In this document: positions 25,212 through 34,730 of the stretch, piece after piece
How positions within the stretch are numbered: position 1 is the stretch's first letter
How the letters are laid out: every line of letters begins with the position of its first letter
NCBI RefSeq assembly: GCF_000383975.1
Contig: NZ_KB913017.1
Span: 1,123,133-1,187,132 of the forward strand
Direction of reading: 5' to 3'
Source of the DNA: Natronorubrum tibetense GA33
GTDB taxonomy: Archaea; Halobacteriota; Halobacteria; Halobacteriales; Natrialbaceae
Length of the DNA stretch: 64,000 nt
Made by a program: the position numbers and the translations under genes
Notes under the pieces: model-generated
What the model was told of the DNA's origin: nothing
Database searches by the model: none
What the model saw: the letters and a program-made list of their open reading frames with translations, nothing else

Positions 25212-25580
25212 TATTTGCATAACGGGCGTCACGAAAAAGGGTGTTACGTTCCGACCTGAATCGGACGACTGTTTCGGTCTATAAAACCATTAAAACCAGA
25301 AAACCGCCCGACTGCGGCGGGATCGTTTCACGACCGTAGCCAGTAGTTTCTGGACCAAATGGGCTACATAACTACAACGGATATTGCCGTTTTTTGTCGG
25401 CATGAGTCTCGATAGACATGCTGCCGAACGACGCCGGTTCGCCCGACTCCTCGGTATCGATGGCGAACTCGGGAGTGGGTTGCCGATCGGCACCCACTCG
25501 AGTGGTCCCCTCGAGGGGGGACGCGACCGCGATCATCGCGATGATACGGACCGCGCCCAACCAACTAACCAACCGGAGCG
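25212..25580. other. Intergenic stretch with no confident gene
   Basis: A plus-strand frame from ATG 25402 to 25584 could encode about 60 residues, and another frame overlaps it. Both have mixed composition, and neither has a recognised domain. A short inverted repeat, accgcccgact/gcggcggga-like, is near 25305-25322. I would not call a gene here. Confidence 0.35.
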
Positions 25581-25970
25581 TTAATCGAGTGCTCGCTCGC
25601 CGAGAAACGAGTTGAGCGCCGTCGCAACTTCTTCGAAGTCCTTGAGCGTGAGTCCGTCCGTCGTAACGAGGACACCTTCGCTCTCGTTGGTCACGCGGAT
25701 CAAAAAGCCGTTGTCAAAGACGCGAATCGTGTAGTTGTAGTCGCCGAGTTCGGAATTTTCGTAGGCCGTCTGGGCGGTCGTAAACCCACGCCACTCGTGG
25801 CCGATGAACGTCGAGAGGTCGGCATCGCGCTCTAAGTCCTCGCGAAGATACAGCTGTTCGTAATCGTCGCGAGTGAAGTAGGTCGCCGAGCGGAAGCTAT
25901 CGCCGACGGCCGTCCGGCAGGTCGTCACGATCTGCTCCGCCGCCTCGTCGGTAAGTAACCCTGTCGCCAT
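25581..25970 (-). CDS. Conserved haloarchaeal protein, DUF7522-like
   Basis: A 129-residue soluble protein. The order of segments is AAEQIVTTCRTAVGDSFRSA, YFTRDDYEQLYLREDLERDA, then a beta sheet (DYNYTIRVFDNGFLIRVTNE, GVLVTTDGLTLKDFEEVATA). The first half with YFTxDDxEQLYLRxDL is characteristic of DUF7522 as I remember it. These small proteins resemble sensor domains that appear near histidine kinases and regulators, but no such gene is next to it here. ATG 25970 begins the conserved part. Function unknown. Confidence 0.7.
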   Translation of the reverse strand: MATGLLTDEAAEQIVTTCRTAVGDSFRSATYFTRDDYEQLYLREDLERDADLSTFIGHEWRGFTTAQTAYENSELGDYNYTIRVFDNGFLIRVTNESEGVLVTTDGLTLKDFEEVATALNSFLGERALD

Positions 25971-26031
25971 ACCGAGTGGATCGAACCCGCGACACCTTAA
26001 TAGCGAGGGAAGAGGGGCCGTGAGAACGGAG

Positions 26032-26196
26032 TTACCCGTAGGGCCAGTTAAACAACGCCCCGTCCCGGACGCTGTTCTCGACAAGGGTTCGAACGCCCAG
26101 TCGGTCGAGGGTCGTCCAGATCCGACGTCGCAAGTCGGCGGGAGCGTACAGGTCCCAGTGCGGCGATATCCAGAGCGCCGCGGTCGCATCTCTCGT
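26032..26196 (-). pseudogene. In-frame coding-like tail after the stop of the 343-residue protein
   Basis: Immediately after the TGA of the upstream gene, and in the same frame, the sequence encodes TRDATAALWISPHWDLYAPA, then RRRIWTTLDRLGVRTLVENS and ends GALFNWPYG before TAA at 26032. It looks like the conserved C-terminal end of a protein, yet it has no start codon of its own. Either the upstream gene once ran through, or this is the remnant of another gene. I do not recognise the family. Confidence 0.45.
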
Positions 26197-27228
26197 TCAA
26201 TCGTCGTCACGGTCGTCTTGCGTATCCGCCTCGAGCCACGTCGCAATGATCTCGAGGACGGTTTCGGCCTGTTCGGGATCGACCCCGAGATCGAACGAAC
26301 CGGTGGTCGGCCCGTCCTGGGCGGCGATGGCCCGCTCGACCGTCTCGTCGGACCGCTCCGATCCGTCGGCGGTAAGATACGGGTTCAGGACGTGGCCGGC
26401 CAGCGCCTTGAGCGCCCGCCCACGCAACACGGTCAGTTCGGTCGAGTCCTCGATTGCCTCGAGAAGGAGCGCTCGCTCTGTCGCATCGAACGGCTCGCGA
26501 ACGATATTTTTCGTCTCACCCGTGGTCGGGTTTCTGTGGATGTTGGAGGTGTGTTCCTCCCAGCAGTCCTGGGCCGCGTGCAGTCGGACACCCTTGTCCC
26601 CCGTCCGGACGAGCAGGGCAACGTCGGACCGGCGAATGGTCGTGTCGATGTGCGATCGAGTGCCGCCCCTGAATTCGTGATCGCGGTAGACATCGGCGAC
26701 AACGTCGGTCGCGTGGTGTCTCGGTCGGCCGTGATACGTCTCGAGGAGCGACGCTGTCGGGCCATCCCGTTCGTACAATCGCCCGACTGTTCCATCGTCG
26801 GGATCGAACTCGAGAGTGAGAAAACGGTCGACACCGTCGGGGACCGAATCGATCACCGGCGTCGGATCGAACACCATTTCGACAGGGTCGGTCGGCGACT
26901 GCTGTCCGACTCGGACGACGAGATTTCCGTGCTCCGACGAGATTGCCACCGCACCGAGACGATCTCGGAGTTCGTTTCGGAGCGTGAGCGTGTCCAGGGG
27001 CTCATCACTCGGTTCGTCCGACGCTCCGTACTCCATGGGGAGGATATCCGACATCCACCGTCGGCCCGCTTCGACCACGGTTCGACGCTCGTTCGATTTC
27101 GAGACCGGGCGATCGATTGCTGGCTGGCCGTACGAGATCGCGTCCACAAGCACCGAGTCGGAGCCGCGCTCGCGTGGCAACTCGACAGTGACCGTCGTCC
27201 ATCGTCGCATACGGTTCGTTGAGTTCAT
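26197..27228 (-). CDS. Haloarchaeal protein of unknown function
   Basis: A 343-residue soluble acidic protein that I do not recognise. Features seen: a strand-rich N-terminus (RRWTTVTVELPRERGSDSVL), FLTLEFDPDDGTVGRLYERD near the middle, TGDKGVRLHAAQDCWEEHTS and GETKNIVREPFDATERALLL, with an Asp-rich end. There is no signal peptide or membrane helix. ATG 27228 is supported by the TATA-like box at 27263-27271 about 35 bases upstream; ATG 27210 is an alternative. The frame continues in a coding-like manner beyond its TGA (see 26032-26196). Confidence 0.65.
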   Translation of the reverse strand: MNSTNRMRRWTTVTVELPRERGSDSVLVDAISYGQPAIDRPVSKSNERRTVVEAGRRWMSDILPMEYGASDEPSDEPLDTLTLRNELRDRLGAVAISSEHGNLVVRVGQQSPTDPVEMVFDPTPVIDSVPDGVDRFLTLEFDPDDGTVGRLYERDGPTASLLETYHGRPRHHATDVVADVYRDHEFRGGTRSHIDTTIRRSDVALLVRTGDKGVRLHAAQDCWEEHTSNIHRNPTTGETKNIVREPFDATERALLLEAIEDSTELTVLRGRALKALAGHVLNPYLTADGSERSDETVERAIAAQDGPTTGSFDLGVDPEQAETVLEIIATWLEADTQDDRDDD

Positions 27229-27262
27229 ACACCCGCTGCTTCGTTGTACGGTAACGGTATCA

Positions 27263-27271
27263 GAATATAAA
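27263..27271 (-). promoter_or_regulatory. TATA-like box of the gene at 26197
   Basis: Minus-strand TTTATATTC lies about 35 bases upstream of ATG 27228. This fits an archaeal TATA box with transcription starting near 27238. Confidence 0.5.
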
Positions 27272-27390
27272 CCCACCTCCCTTCGGACGGCTCTGAACGA
27301 CATTGGACCGACCGCGGTTTCGAACGGAACGGAGTGGCGACCGTCGGCCACAACCGGCGAGAAAACTGCGTCCTCCGCTCGAGTCGGTAG

Positions 27391-28683
27391 TTACGCTGAC
27401 TCGAGTGCCTGCTCGAGATCCGCGATGATGTCGTCGACATCCTCGATGCCGACGGAGAGGCGCAGGAGATCGTCCGTCGTGCCGCTTGCGAGTTTCTCCT
27501 CCTCGGTGAGTTGCTGGTGGGTCGTGCTCGCGGGGTGGATAATCAGCGACTTCGCGTCGCCGACGTTGGCCAGGAGGCTGAACAACTCGACCTCGTTACA
27601 GACCGTTTCCGCGGCGTCGTAGCCGCCCTCGGGGCCGAACGTGATCATGCCACCGTAGCCACCTTCGAGGTACTTGCTCGCTTCCTCGTGCGTCTCGTGG
27701 CTCTCGAGGCCGGGGTAGTTCACCCAGTCGACCGCGTCGTGGTCCTCGAGGAACTCCGCGACGGCCATCGCGTTCTCGCAGTGTTTTTCCATCCGCAGGG
27801 GGAGCGACTCGAGTTTCTGCAGCGTCGTCCAGGCGTCAAAGGGTGACTGCTGGTTGCCCAGGTCGCGTAGGCCGCGGGTTCGCGCGACGATGGAGAACGC
27901 CTGCTCGCCAAAGGTTTCGTAGAAGTTGACGCCGTGGTAGGCCGGGTTCGGCTCCGAGATTTCGGGATAGTCACCCTCGTCCCACGGGAACGAGCCGCCG
28001 TCAACCAGTATCCCGCCGACCGTCGTCCCCGCGCCGTGGATCCACTTCGTTGTCGAGTTCCAGACCAGATCCGCGCCGTGCTCCAGCGGCCGGCACAGAT
28101 GCGGCGTCGCGAACGTGTTGTCGACGAACAGTGGCACGTTGTGGTCGTGTGCGATGTCCGCAATTCGTTCGATGTCGGGCGTGACAAGCGCCGGATTGCC
28201 GATCGTTTCGAGATGGACGAACGCGGTGTCGTCATCGATGGCTTCCGCGTAGGCGTCGTAGTCGAGCGTGTCGACGAACTTCGTGTCGATGCCGCGCTTC
28301 GCGACGGTGTGCGTGAGGTAGGTGTACGTGCCGCCGTAGAGCGAAGACGCCGAGACGATGTTGTCCCCGACGTCCGCGAGGATGAACGTCGCCAGATCGA
28401 ACGCGGCCATGCCCGACGCTGTCGCGAGCGCGCCAACGCCACCCTCGAGCGTCGCGATGCGCTCCTCGAGCATCGCGTTCGTCGGGTTCATAATCCGCGA
28501 GTAGATGTTTCCGAACTCCTCTAATCCGAACAGCGAGGCCGCGTGATCAGTATCGTCGAACTCGTAGGACGTTGTCTGGTAGATCGGCGGGGCGCGCGCA
28601 CCGGTGGTCGGGTCGGGTTCCTGGCCGGCGTGGACGCTGTTCGTGGCAAATTTGCGGTCGGTGTCGTCGGAATCCTCACTCAT
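27391..28683 (-). CDS. metY: O-acetylhomoserine aminocarboxypropyltransferase (sulfhydrylase)
   Basis: A 430-residue PLP enzyme of the Cys/Met metabolism family that makes homocysteine from O-acetylhomoserine and sulfide. [40 protein letters not shown] and the PLP-lysine segment [11 protein letters not shown] are present. The [15 protein letters not shown] motif near the C-terminus is typical of MetY and separates it from cystathionine gamma-synthase. The metX gene that would supply its substrate is not in the window. ATG 28683 is chosen because MSEDSDD is a usual acidic N-terminus. Confidence 0.92.
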   Translation of the reverse strand: MSEDSDDTDRKFATNSVHAGQEPDPTTGARAPPIYQTTSYEFDDTDHAASLFGLEEFGNIYSRIMNPTNAMLEERIATLEGGVGALATASGMAAFDLATFILADVGDNIVSASSLYGGTYTYLTHTVAKRGIDTKFVDTLDYDAYAEAIDDDTAFVHLETIGNPALVTPDIERIADIAHDHNVPLFVDNTFATPHLCRPLEHGADLVWNSTTKWIHGAGTTVGGILVDGGSFPWDEGDYPEISEPNPAYHGVNFYETFGEQAFSIVARTRGLRDLGNQQSPFDAWTTLQKLESLPLRMEKHCENAMAVAEFLEDHDAVDWVNYPGLESHETHEEASKYLEGGYGGMITFGPEGGYDAAETVCNEVELFSLLANVGDAKSLIIHPASTTHQQLTEEEKLASGTTDDLLRLSVGIEDVDDIIADLEQALESA

Positions 28684-28801
28684 GTGACTACACCCCACAC
28701 AGCGAGTAGCAAAAGCCTTGGCGAAAATCGCTACGAGGGAGGAGGAGAGCCGGGTTGCCCGATTCCGATCGGTGAGTGAGCGAACGAGGAGTCTCGAACT
28801 G

Positions 28802-30379
28802 TTACTCGAGCAACGACTCGCCAGTCATCTCCGGCGGCTGATCGAGGCCGATCAACTCGAGCATCGTCGGCGCGATGTCGGCGAGCGTGCCGCCCCCACG
28901 GACCGTTCGACCACCGTCGGAGCCAGACTCCGACAAGGATCCCGAACTGTCATCGGTTCGCTCACCACCGTCGGAGCCGTTAGCATCCGCGTAGACGAAC
29001 GGAACGAGATTGTACGTGTGTGCCGTGTGTGGATCCTCCTCCGTACCCATATCGTCGGCGTTGCCGTGATCTGCGGTAATGAGGACGTTCGAGCCGGCAG
29101 TCTGAAGCGCGTCCGTCAGCCGACCGAGTTCCGTATCCACGGCCTCGACGGCCTCGATAGCGGCCTCGTAGTCGCCGGTGTGGCCGACCATGTCGGGATT
29201 GGCGTAGTTGAGCACGAGCACATCCGGATCGTCGGATTCGATGGCGGAAATCGCGGTGTCGGTCACCTCGGGCGCGCTCATCTCGGGCTGGAGATCGTAG
29301 GTCGGCACGTCCGGACTCTCGACGATCTTCCGGATCTCGCCGTCGAACTCGACCTCGCGGCCACCGTTCAAGAAGTAGGTGACGTGGGCGTACTTCTCGG
29401 ATTCGGCGATCCGAAGTTGGGTCTTGCCTGCGTCGGCGAGCACCTCGCCGAGGACCTGTTCAGGCTGGTTCGGCGGGTAGGCGATCGGGAGGTCGAACGT
29501 CTTGTCGTACTGAGTCAGCATTACCACCTCCGTCTCCGGAGGGTCGGTCTCGAACTCGCCGGCCCAGTCCTCGGGACGAATGTCTGCGAGCATCCGCGTG
29601 AGTTGGCGAGCGCGGTCGGATCTGAAGTTGAACCAGACGACCGAGTCGCCATCCTCGAGCGCCGGCTGGCCGGTTATCGTGGTCGGCTCGACGAACTCGT
29701 CCATCACGTCCCGGTTGTAGGACGCCTCGACGGCCGCGACGGCCGACTCGGCGGTCCAATCACCCTCGCGCTCGACGATGGCGTCGTAGGCGCGCTTCGT
29801 CCGGCCCCAGTTCTGGTCGCGATCCATCGCGTAGTACCGGCCCGAGACCGTCGCCACGTCGCCTGTGCCGTGTTCGTCGACGACATTCTCGAGCGTGGCG
29901 AGATACTCCCGCCCACCCGTGGGCGACGTGTCTCGCCCGTCGGTGAAGGCGTGAGTGACGGCCTCGACGTCGCGGTCAGCCGCCAGTTCGATCAGCGCGT
30001 GGAGATGTTCTTGATCGGCGTGAACCCCGCCGTCGCTGACGAGACCGAGGAAGTGGACTCGACCGCCATTTTCGCGGGCATGGTCGAAGGCCGCGTTGAT
30101 CGCGTCGTTCTCCCGGAAGGAGCCGTCGGCAATCGAGTCCGAGATCCGCGTGTACTCCTGGTGGACGACCCGTCCGGCCCCGATGTTCAGGTGGCCGACC
30201 TCGCTGTTTCCCATCTGGCCGTCGGGGAGCCCGACCCGTCGGCCCGCGACCTCGAGCGAGCCGTAGGCACCTGTCTCCGCGAGTCGGTCAAAATTCGGTG
30301 TTGCGGCCGCTTCGACCGCGTCCCTGCTCGTCCCATCGCCGAGTCCCCAGCCGTCGAGGATGATCAGCGCTGCGTCCAT
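28802..30379 (-). CDS. gpmI: 2,3-bisphosphoglycerate-independent phosphoglycerate mutase
   Basis: A 525-residue two-manganese enzyme that interconverts 3- and 2-phosphoglycerate. The metal site starts with ILDGWGLGD. The phosphoserine is Ser59 in QMGNSEVGHLNIGAG. FTDGRDTSPTGG and ITADHGNADDMGTEEDPHTA hold further ligands. An acidic Gly/Ser/Asp insert (about residues 466-492: SDGGERTDDSSGSLSESGSD and on) interrupts the region before GGTLADIAPTML and is not part of the usual fold. The rest matches the usual length of about 510 residues. Confidence 0.94.
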   Translation of the reverse strand: MDAALIILDGWGLGDGTSRDAVEAAATPNFDRLAETGAYGSLEVAGRRVGLPDGQMGNSEVGHLNIGAGRVVHQEYTRISDSIADGSFRENDAINAAFDHARENGGRVHFLGLVSDGGVHADQEHLHALIELAADRDVEAVTHAFTDGRDTSPTGGREYLATLENVVDEHGTGDVATVSGRYYAMDRDQNWGRTKRAYDAIVEREGDWTAESAVAAVEASYNRDVMDEFVEPTTITGQPALEDGDSVVWFNFRSDRARQLTRMLADIRPEDWAGEFETDPPETEVVMLTQYDKTFDLPIAYPPNQPEQVLGEVLADAGKTQLRIAESEKYAHVTYFLNGGREVEFDGEIRKIVESPDVPTYDLQPEMSAPEVTDTAISAIESDDPDVLVLNYANPDMVGHTGDYEAAIEAVEAVDTELGRLTDALQTAGSNVLITADHGNADDMGTEEDPHTAHTYNLVPFVYADANGSDGGERTDDSSGSLSESGSDGGRTVRGGGTLADIAPTMLELIGLDQPPEMTGESLLE

Positions 30380-30909
30380 GTGCGAGGGGTCACCTGCGCT
30401 CCGTAATTAGCTGTCGTTGTCGGGTGACGGCTCCGTCGCCGACGAGCTGGACCGGGGTGCGAAGTCGTCGGCCGCCCCCGGAATCGGCATCGATCAGCCG
30501 TCGGTCGACACTCGAGTCGAGCAGGTACGGGCAATGGTGACCGAAGCCCGCTGAAATCGCGGTCACTCGCTCGAGGACGCGTAATGCGTTGTCGTCGACG
30601 GGCCGTTCCCCCGCGGTACTCGTCGTCCGCTATGAGGACGCCTCGAGTAGCAATTTCAACCCTCTAGAGGTGTTCATATTGGTATGTTAGGATAGACGAA
30701 TGTTCATTCAGAACGCGAAGCAACTCATTCAATATCGCCTTACTTTCCTTGTCGGCAGGGGGTTCGTCCAAGGACACGCTGGAGTGTGGGCGTTCGCTAA
30801 TCCTGTTCGCGAATAATGTCAGAACGATTCAGTAATAATTAATTATTGTCACACTTCTATTTCCAGTCAACAAATACTAAAGATTTGATCGAATGTGGGT
30901 CCGTTTGCA
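30380..30909. other. 530-base intergenic region, AT-rich in its second half
   Basis: Between gpmI (minus) and the LVIVD gene (plus), so it holds both promoters. Bases 30380-30600 are GC-rich and look weakly protein-like in two opposite frames, but without a start or a recognised domain. Bases 30640-30890 are AT-rich. I see no RNA gene, and the aatacta box near 30874 may belong to the downstream gene. Confidence 0.4.
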
Positions 30910-32184
30910 ATGTCATCAGGACGAAACGGGAAGGAAGGTGGAACAGGTCGACGACAATTCCTTCGAACCACAGGTGCAGCGGCGCTTGGCGCGAGCGTCG
31001 TCGCAGCCGGATCCACAGGAGCGTCGCCGAACAATACCAACAGCAACCCGCGGCTCGAGCTCGTCGGGCATACCACACTCGGTCCGCGCGACGGTGCGAA
31101 TACCCACGCCGCGGTAAACGAGGATCTCGACCTCGCGGCGGTGGGGTCGTTCGTCTCGGTCGACCCCGAAGTACGGATCGTGGATATTTCGGATCCGACC
31201 GATCCGGAGATGACTGGGGTTGTTGAGACCGGTGCAGGCGGCGACATCCGAAACTCGGACATTCATCCCTCGGAGCCGTACGTGTTCACCGCCAACGAAG
31301 GATCGGTCGACGAAGACGGCGAAGGTGCGGGCTGGGCCATCGTCGACGCGAGCAATAAGGAGGATCCCGAACTCCTCGGCAACTACACCGTCGACGGCGC
31401 AACCAGCGGTACCCACAACGTCCAGGCTTTCGGCGATGATTACCTCATCACATGCGGCCACGGGCGCGGGTTCGTTGTCTTCGACATCAGCGATCCCACA
31501 GCGCCAGAGGAGGTGTCGGACTTCCAAGTCGGCGATCACACCGTTCACGCCGCACACGTTCGCGGTGACTACGCGTTTCTCGCCCACTGGGGCGCGGGGC
31601 TGTGGATCCTCGACATGACCGACCCCGGGGACCCCGACGTGGTCGGATCGTTCGACTACCGGGAGCGACAGGATGACGCTGACGTACCGCTTCGGGCGTG
31701 CCACCACACGGTTCCGCATCCCTCGAAAGACATCGTTCTGATCGGGGAAGAGGTAGGCGGCGGCGAACCGGGCTACAAACACATTGTCGAGTTCGATCTC
31801 GACACCGGCGAGACCGAACTCCGGTCTTCGTTCCAGTTCCCCCAGCACGCCAACCAGCCGACCGGACGCCAGGGCTTCTGGTGGACGGGCCACTTCTCCG
31901 ACTGGGGTGTCGGCGACCAGGAGGACGTCGTCTTCAGCGGCGACTACAAGGCTGGCGTCCAGACGTTCGACGTTTCGGATCCCGCAGACCCCCGACGTAT
32001 CGATCAGTACATGCCGACCGAAGGGGTCGGTGAAGTTCGTCGAGAAGATCCAGTGCGGTCCGACCTGCTGGACAACGTTCCGTTCACGTGGGGCGCGGAA
32101 AGCCAGCTCGCGGGAGACAGCGGGCGCGTTTACGCCGCCGACGCCACCACCGGGTTCTACGTTCTGGAACTCGAGGGATACTGA
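30910..32184 (+). CDS. Tat-exported LVIVD-repeat beta-propeller protein
   Basis: A 424-residue secreted protein. The signal carries the twin-arginine motif GRRQFLRTTGAAALGASVVA. The mature part has LVIVD-type propeller repeats such as VRIVDISDPTDPEMTG, WAIVDASNKEDPELLG, FVVFDISDPTAPEEV, LWILDMTDPGDPDVVG and VQTFDVSDPADPRRID, each followed by a His/Asp-containing strand. Such propellers bind ligands or proteins on the cell surface. The start is ATG 30910; the in-frame GTG at 30895 is five codons upstream. No operon partner is evident. Confidence 0.85.
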   Translation: MSSGRNGKEGGTGRRQFLRTTGAAALGASVVAAGSTGASPNNTNSNPRLELVGHTTLGPRDGANTHAAVNEDLDLAAVGSFVSVDPEVRIVDISDPTDPEMTGVVETGAGGDIRNSDIHPSEPYVFTANEGSVDEDGEGAGWAIVDASNKEDPELLGNYTVDGATSGTHNVQAFGDDYLITCGHGRGFVVFDISDPTAPEEVSDFQVGDHTVHAAHVRGDYAFLAHWGAGLWILDMTDPGDPDVVGSFDYRERQDDADVPLRACHHTVPHPSKDIVLIGEEVGGGEPGYKHIVEFDLDTGETELRSSFQFPQHANQPTGRQGFWWTGHFSDWGVGDQEDVVFSGDYKAGVQTFDVSDPADPRRIDQYMPTEGVGEVRREDPVRSDLLDNVPFTWGAESQLAGDSGRVYAADATTGFYVLELEGY

Positions 32185-32392
32185 CGGCGTCATCGCTGGT
32201 CAACCGCTTTTTCTTCGCCGCCCGCGCGTCGATACTGGCGCTCGTTCGGATCAGTGAGCGCGAGTAGTCTTTGTAGCGTCCCACTCGCAAGCGGGTCGAG
32301 CGAGGATTCGCAGTACGACGTGGCTGGTCGCGAGCGTCGTTCTCGCCCGATCGGAACGCTGAACTATCGGACGGCCCAACTCGAGGTAACTA

Positions 32393-32809
32393 ATGTCCTC
32401 CGACGTGCCAGACGATGCCCCGATCGTGCTCTTCGACGGCGTCTGCAACCTCTGTCACGGCTTCGTGCAGTTCATCGTTCCTCGAGATACGGAGGGTCAG
32501 TTCCACTTCGCGTCCCTGCAGTCCGACGTCGGACAGCAGTTGCTCGCCGATCACGGACTCGAGGGCCACGACCTCGACTCCGTCGTCCTGATCGAGGGCG
32601 ACGACGCCTACGTAAAATCCGCCGCGGTGATCCGCATCGCCCGGCGACTGGGCGGAATCTACCGCTTGCTCGGCCCCACCCGATACCTCCCGCGGCGACT
32701 GCGCGACTGGGCGTACGACCTCGTCGCCGAACATCGCTACCGAATCTTCGGCCAAAAAGAGCAGTGTATGATGCCGACGGGGAACGTCCAGGAACGGTTT
32801 CTCGAGTAA
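32393..32809 (+). CDS. DCC family thiol-disulfide oxidoreductase (DUF393)
   Basis: A 138-residue protein with the family motif DGVCNLC (Cys18 and Cys21) near the N-terminus, which gives the DxxCxxC name. FHFASLQSDVGQQLL and YVKSAAVIRIARRLGGIYRL follow, as in DUF393 proteins. The fold is thioredoxin-like with a predicted redox role in the cytoplasm or at the membrane face. The C-terminal YRIFGQKEQCMMP holds another conserved Cys. It has no obvious partner gene. Confidence 0.88.
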   Translation: MSSDVPDDAPIVLFDGVCNLCHGFVQFIVPRDTEGQFHFASLQSDVGQQLLADHGLEGHDLDSVVLIEGDDAYVKSAAVIRIARRLGGIYRLLGPTRYLPRRLRDWAYDLVAEHRYRIFGQKEQCMMPTGNVQERFLE

Positions 32810-32839
32810 GCTGCCGGCGAGAGTCGGCCGTCACTCCGT

Positions 32840-33829
32840 CTATCTCGACCCCGTAGTCACGGTGATATCCTCACGCCAGGTGCCCGTGGCCGTCACGCGG
32901 TCACCGTCGACATCGAGCGAGCGCTCGTCAGCAGAGGTGCCGATGAGTTCCTCGAGCGTCGCCTCGTCCGGATCGTCGACGAGCGCCGCGAACTCGCCGG
33001 TAGCCGTCTCCGCGTCCGCGGCGGTGAGCGACGAGACGACCCCCTCGGCGTCCTCGAGTCCGTCGAACGCGAACTCGGGGTCGGACGGATCGCCGTACTG
33101 GCCGACGGCGACATCGCCGCCCCCGGCGCTCTCGAGGAGCCACTCGAACGTCTCGGACTCCTCTGTCGCCCGTTCGACGTCGCCCGCCGCGGCACCGACG
33201 GTCGTCTCGAGCGCCGTCGTCGGCTCGGTCTCACTGCCGAGTTCCGCTGCGGTGGCAACCACGAGTGAATCGTCGTCGACGGCAATGGCCGCGTCATCGG
33301 TCCCGTCGACTGGAGTGAAGACGTCCGCGCCTGCGATTTCATCGGTCGACTCGAACTGTCTGATGAACTCCGCTTCAGGCTCAGCAGTGAGTTGCTCGTC
33401 GATCTCTTCCGGTATCAGGTCGCCAGTAACGACGAACGCGGCGGGCGTCTGTAACAGCCCCTCCACGGTCGACTCGAACGCGGTCTCCTCGAGGAGTCGG
33501 CCGAGTCGGAACTGGCCGAGCGAAAGCCCGACGAACAGGTACGTCGAGAGCGCTCCTTCCGAAACGGGCCCGATCATCGGGTCTGTCTCGTACTCCGCCG
33601 GAACCTCCTCAGCGGGATCCGCCTCCTCGAGATCAGTCTGAATGACCTCGCCGAGAGTCCCCCAGTCGAGGTACGCGAACTCGAGTGCGCCGTCCTCGAG
33701 CGTGAGCCACTGGCCGTACGCCGGAAGGTCGTCGTTGGGGTCTTCCTGGGCGACAACCGCGGGTCCGGTAACAGTCACTGCTGTAGTGGCCCCTGCGAGT
33801 TTCAGCACGTCTCTTCGACACAGCATCAT
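32840..33829 (-). CDS. Tat-signal exported protein of unknown function
   Basis: A 329-residue acidic protein with a Tat-like signal (LCRRDVLKLAGATTAVTVTG, then an AVVAQ cleavage region). The mature part is low in aromatic residues and rich in Asp/Glu/Thr/Ala. It has repeated strand-like elements such as FVVTGDLIPEEIDEQL, AAIAVDDDSLVVATAAELGS and DVAVGQYGDPSDPEFAFDG. I do not recognise a domain. It lies directly downstream, in the same direction, of an ABC exporter operon and may be co-transcribed with it. ATG 33829 or the adjacent ATG 33826 begins the signal. Confidence 0.7.
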   Translation of the reverse strand: MMLCRRDVLKLAGATTAVTVTGPAVVAQEDPNDDLPAYGQWLTLEDGALEFAYLDWGTLGEVIQTDLEEADPAEEVPAEYETDPMIGPVSEGALSTYLFVGLSLGQFRLGRLLEETAFESTVEGLLQTPAAFVVTGDLIPEEIDEQLTAEPEAEFIRQFESTDEIAGADVFTPVDGTDDAAIAVDDDSLVVATAAELGSETEPTTALETTVGAAAGDVERATEESETFEWLLESAGGGDVAVGQYGDPSDPEFAFDGLEDAEGVVSSLTAADAETATGEFAALVDDPDEATLEELIGTSADERSLDVDGDRVTATGTWREDITVTTGSR

Positions 33830-33946
33830 GAAACGGTTCCACACCGCCGGTCCCAATATAGCCCGTCCCCTCGTTCATCGCGCGAAGAGTGTCGACGCGT
33901 GAGTGTCAGGGGCCACAGCACGTAGACAGGAGAAGGGGGTGCGGCC

Positions 33947-34729
33947 TCAGATGTCTCGGCGCGTAAAGACAACAGTGGCGACGACGATCAAAACGAGAAA
34001 GACCGCCAGGAGGAGCCCGGCGTCGAGGAACGCATACTCTTCGTGGACAAGAATGTTCGTCTCTTCGTAGTATCGGCTCGGGGTGAACGTACCGATCCAC
34101 TCATAGTCCGGGTCTATACGGGAGACGCTATCGACCAGCCAGAGGGCGAATACAAGGGTCAAGGCCGTCGATCTGGCGCGTCTCACGCGGTCGACGACGA
34201 CGGACAACACGACTCCGATCCCGGCACAGACCAGCAGGTAGGGAATCGAGAGCAGGTGAACCATCGCGAGCGCGACGGGGTTGAACGATTCGCCGATGAC
34301 GAGTGCGCCGACGTAGACGATAATCGGGACCCCGACGTTCAACGCGACCAGGGGAACCCACAGAGCGGCGACTTTCTGGAGCACGACCGATTCGCGAGAA
34401 ACCGGGTTCGAAAGCGTGAGGTCCATCCTTCGTTCCTGAACATCACTTGCGATCAGCCCGGCCCCGACGTACGCAAAGTAGATGGCGAGAAGGAGGCTCC
34501 AGAAGAACGAGTACAGTTCGGCAGCGATGAAGCCCTCGATCGTGTGGAGTTCCTCGATTCCAAACATGTCGAACATGTACTCCGGGAACGCGGCCTCGAA
34601 GACATCCATCTCCTCCTGTATCCCGGGAAACATCGAGAAGTAAAGCGCCGACAGTACGGCGAAGACGGCGATCAGGACGACCGACCCGCGGACGCGTTTT
34701 CTGGACTCGAGTCGGAGGATAGCCGTCAT
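33947..34729 (-). CDS. ABC-2 type permease, copy B
   Basis: A 260-residue ABC-2 family membrane protein with six predicted helices. The segment DVQERRMDLTLSNPVSRESV is the cytoplasmic coupling region. VVLQKVAALWVPLVALNVGV and ALTLVFALWLVDSVSRIDPD follow. It is strikingly similar over its full length to the product of 34731-35513, and the two were made by tandem duplication. It begins one base after the stop of that gene, so both are in one operon behind the ATPase. The pair may form a heterodimeric exporter; the substrate is unknown. Confidence 0.85.
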   Translation of the reverse strand: MTAILRLESRKRVRGSVVLIAVFAVLSALYFSMFPGIQEEMDVFEAAFPEYMFDMFGIEELHTIEGFIAAELYSFFWSLLLAIYFAYVGAGLIASDVQERRMDLTLSNPVSRESVVLQKVAALWVPLVALNVGVPIIVYVGALVIGESFNPVALAMVHLLSIPYLLVCAGIGVVLSVVVDRVRRARSTALTLVFALWLVDSVSRIDPDYEWIGTFTPSRYYEETNILVHEEYAFLDAGLLLAVFLVLIVVATVVFTRRDI

Positions 34730-34730
34730 G

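Noticed and set aside
26197-26199. Selenocysteine at TGA
   Set aside because: No SECIS-like structure was seen, the residue context is not a redox motif, and haloarchaea generally lack the pathway.
28718-30406. 562-residue open frame opposite gpmI
   Set aside because: Antisense shadow of a clearly recognised enzyme gene; no motif.
30380-30640. Short gene between gpmI and the LVIVD gene
   Set aside because: Weakly protein-like frames exist on both strands but neither has a start, a domain or a clear codon pattern.
30916-32193. 425-residue open frame opposite the LVIVD gene
   Set aside because: Antisense shadow; the plus strand has clear Tat and propeller motifs.
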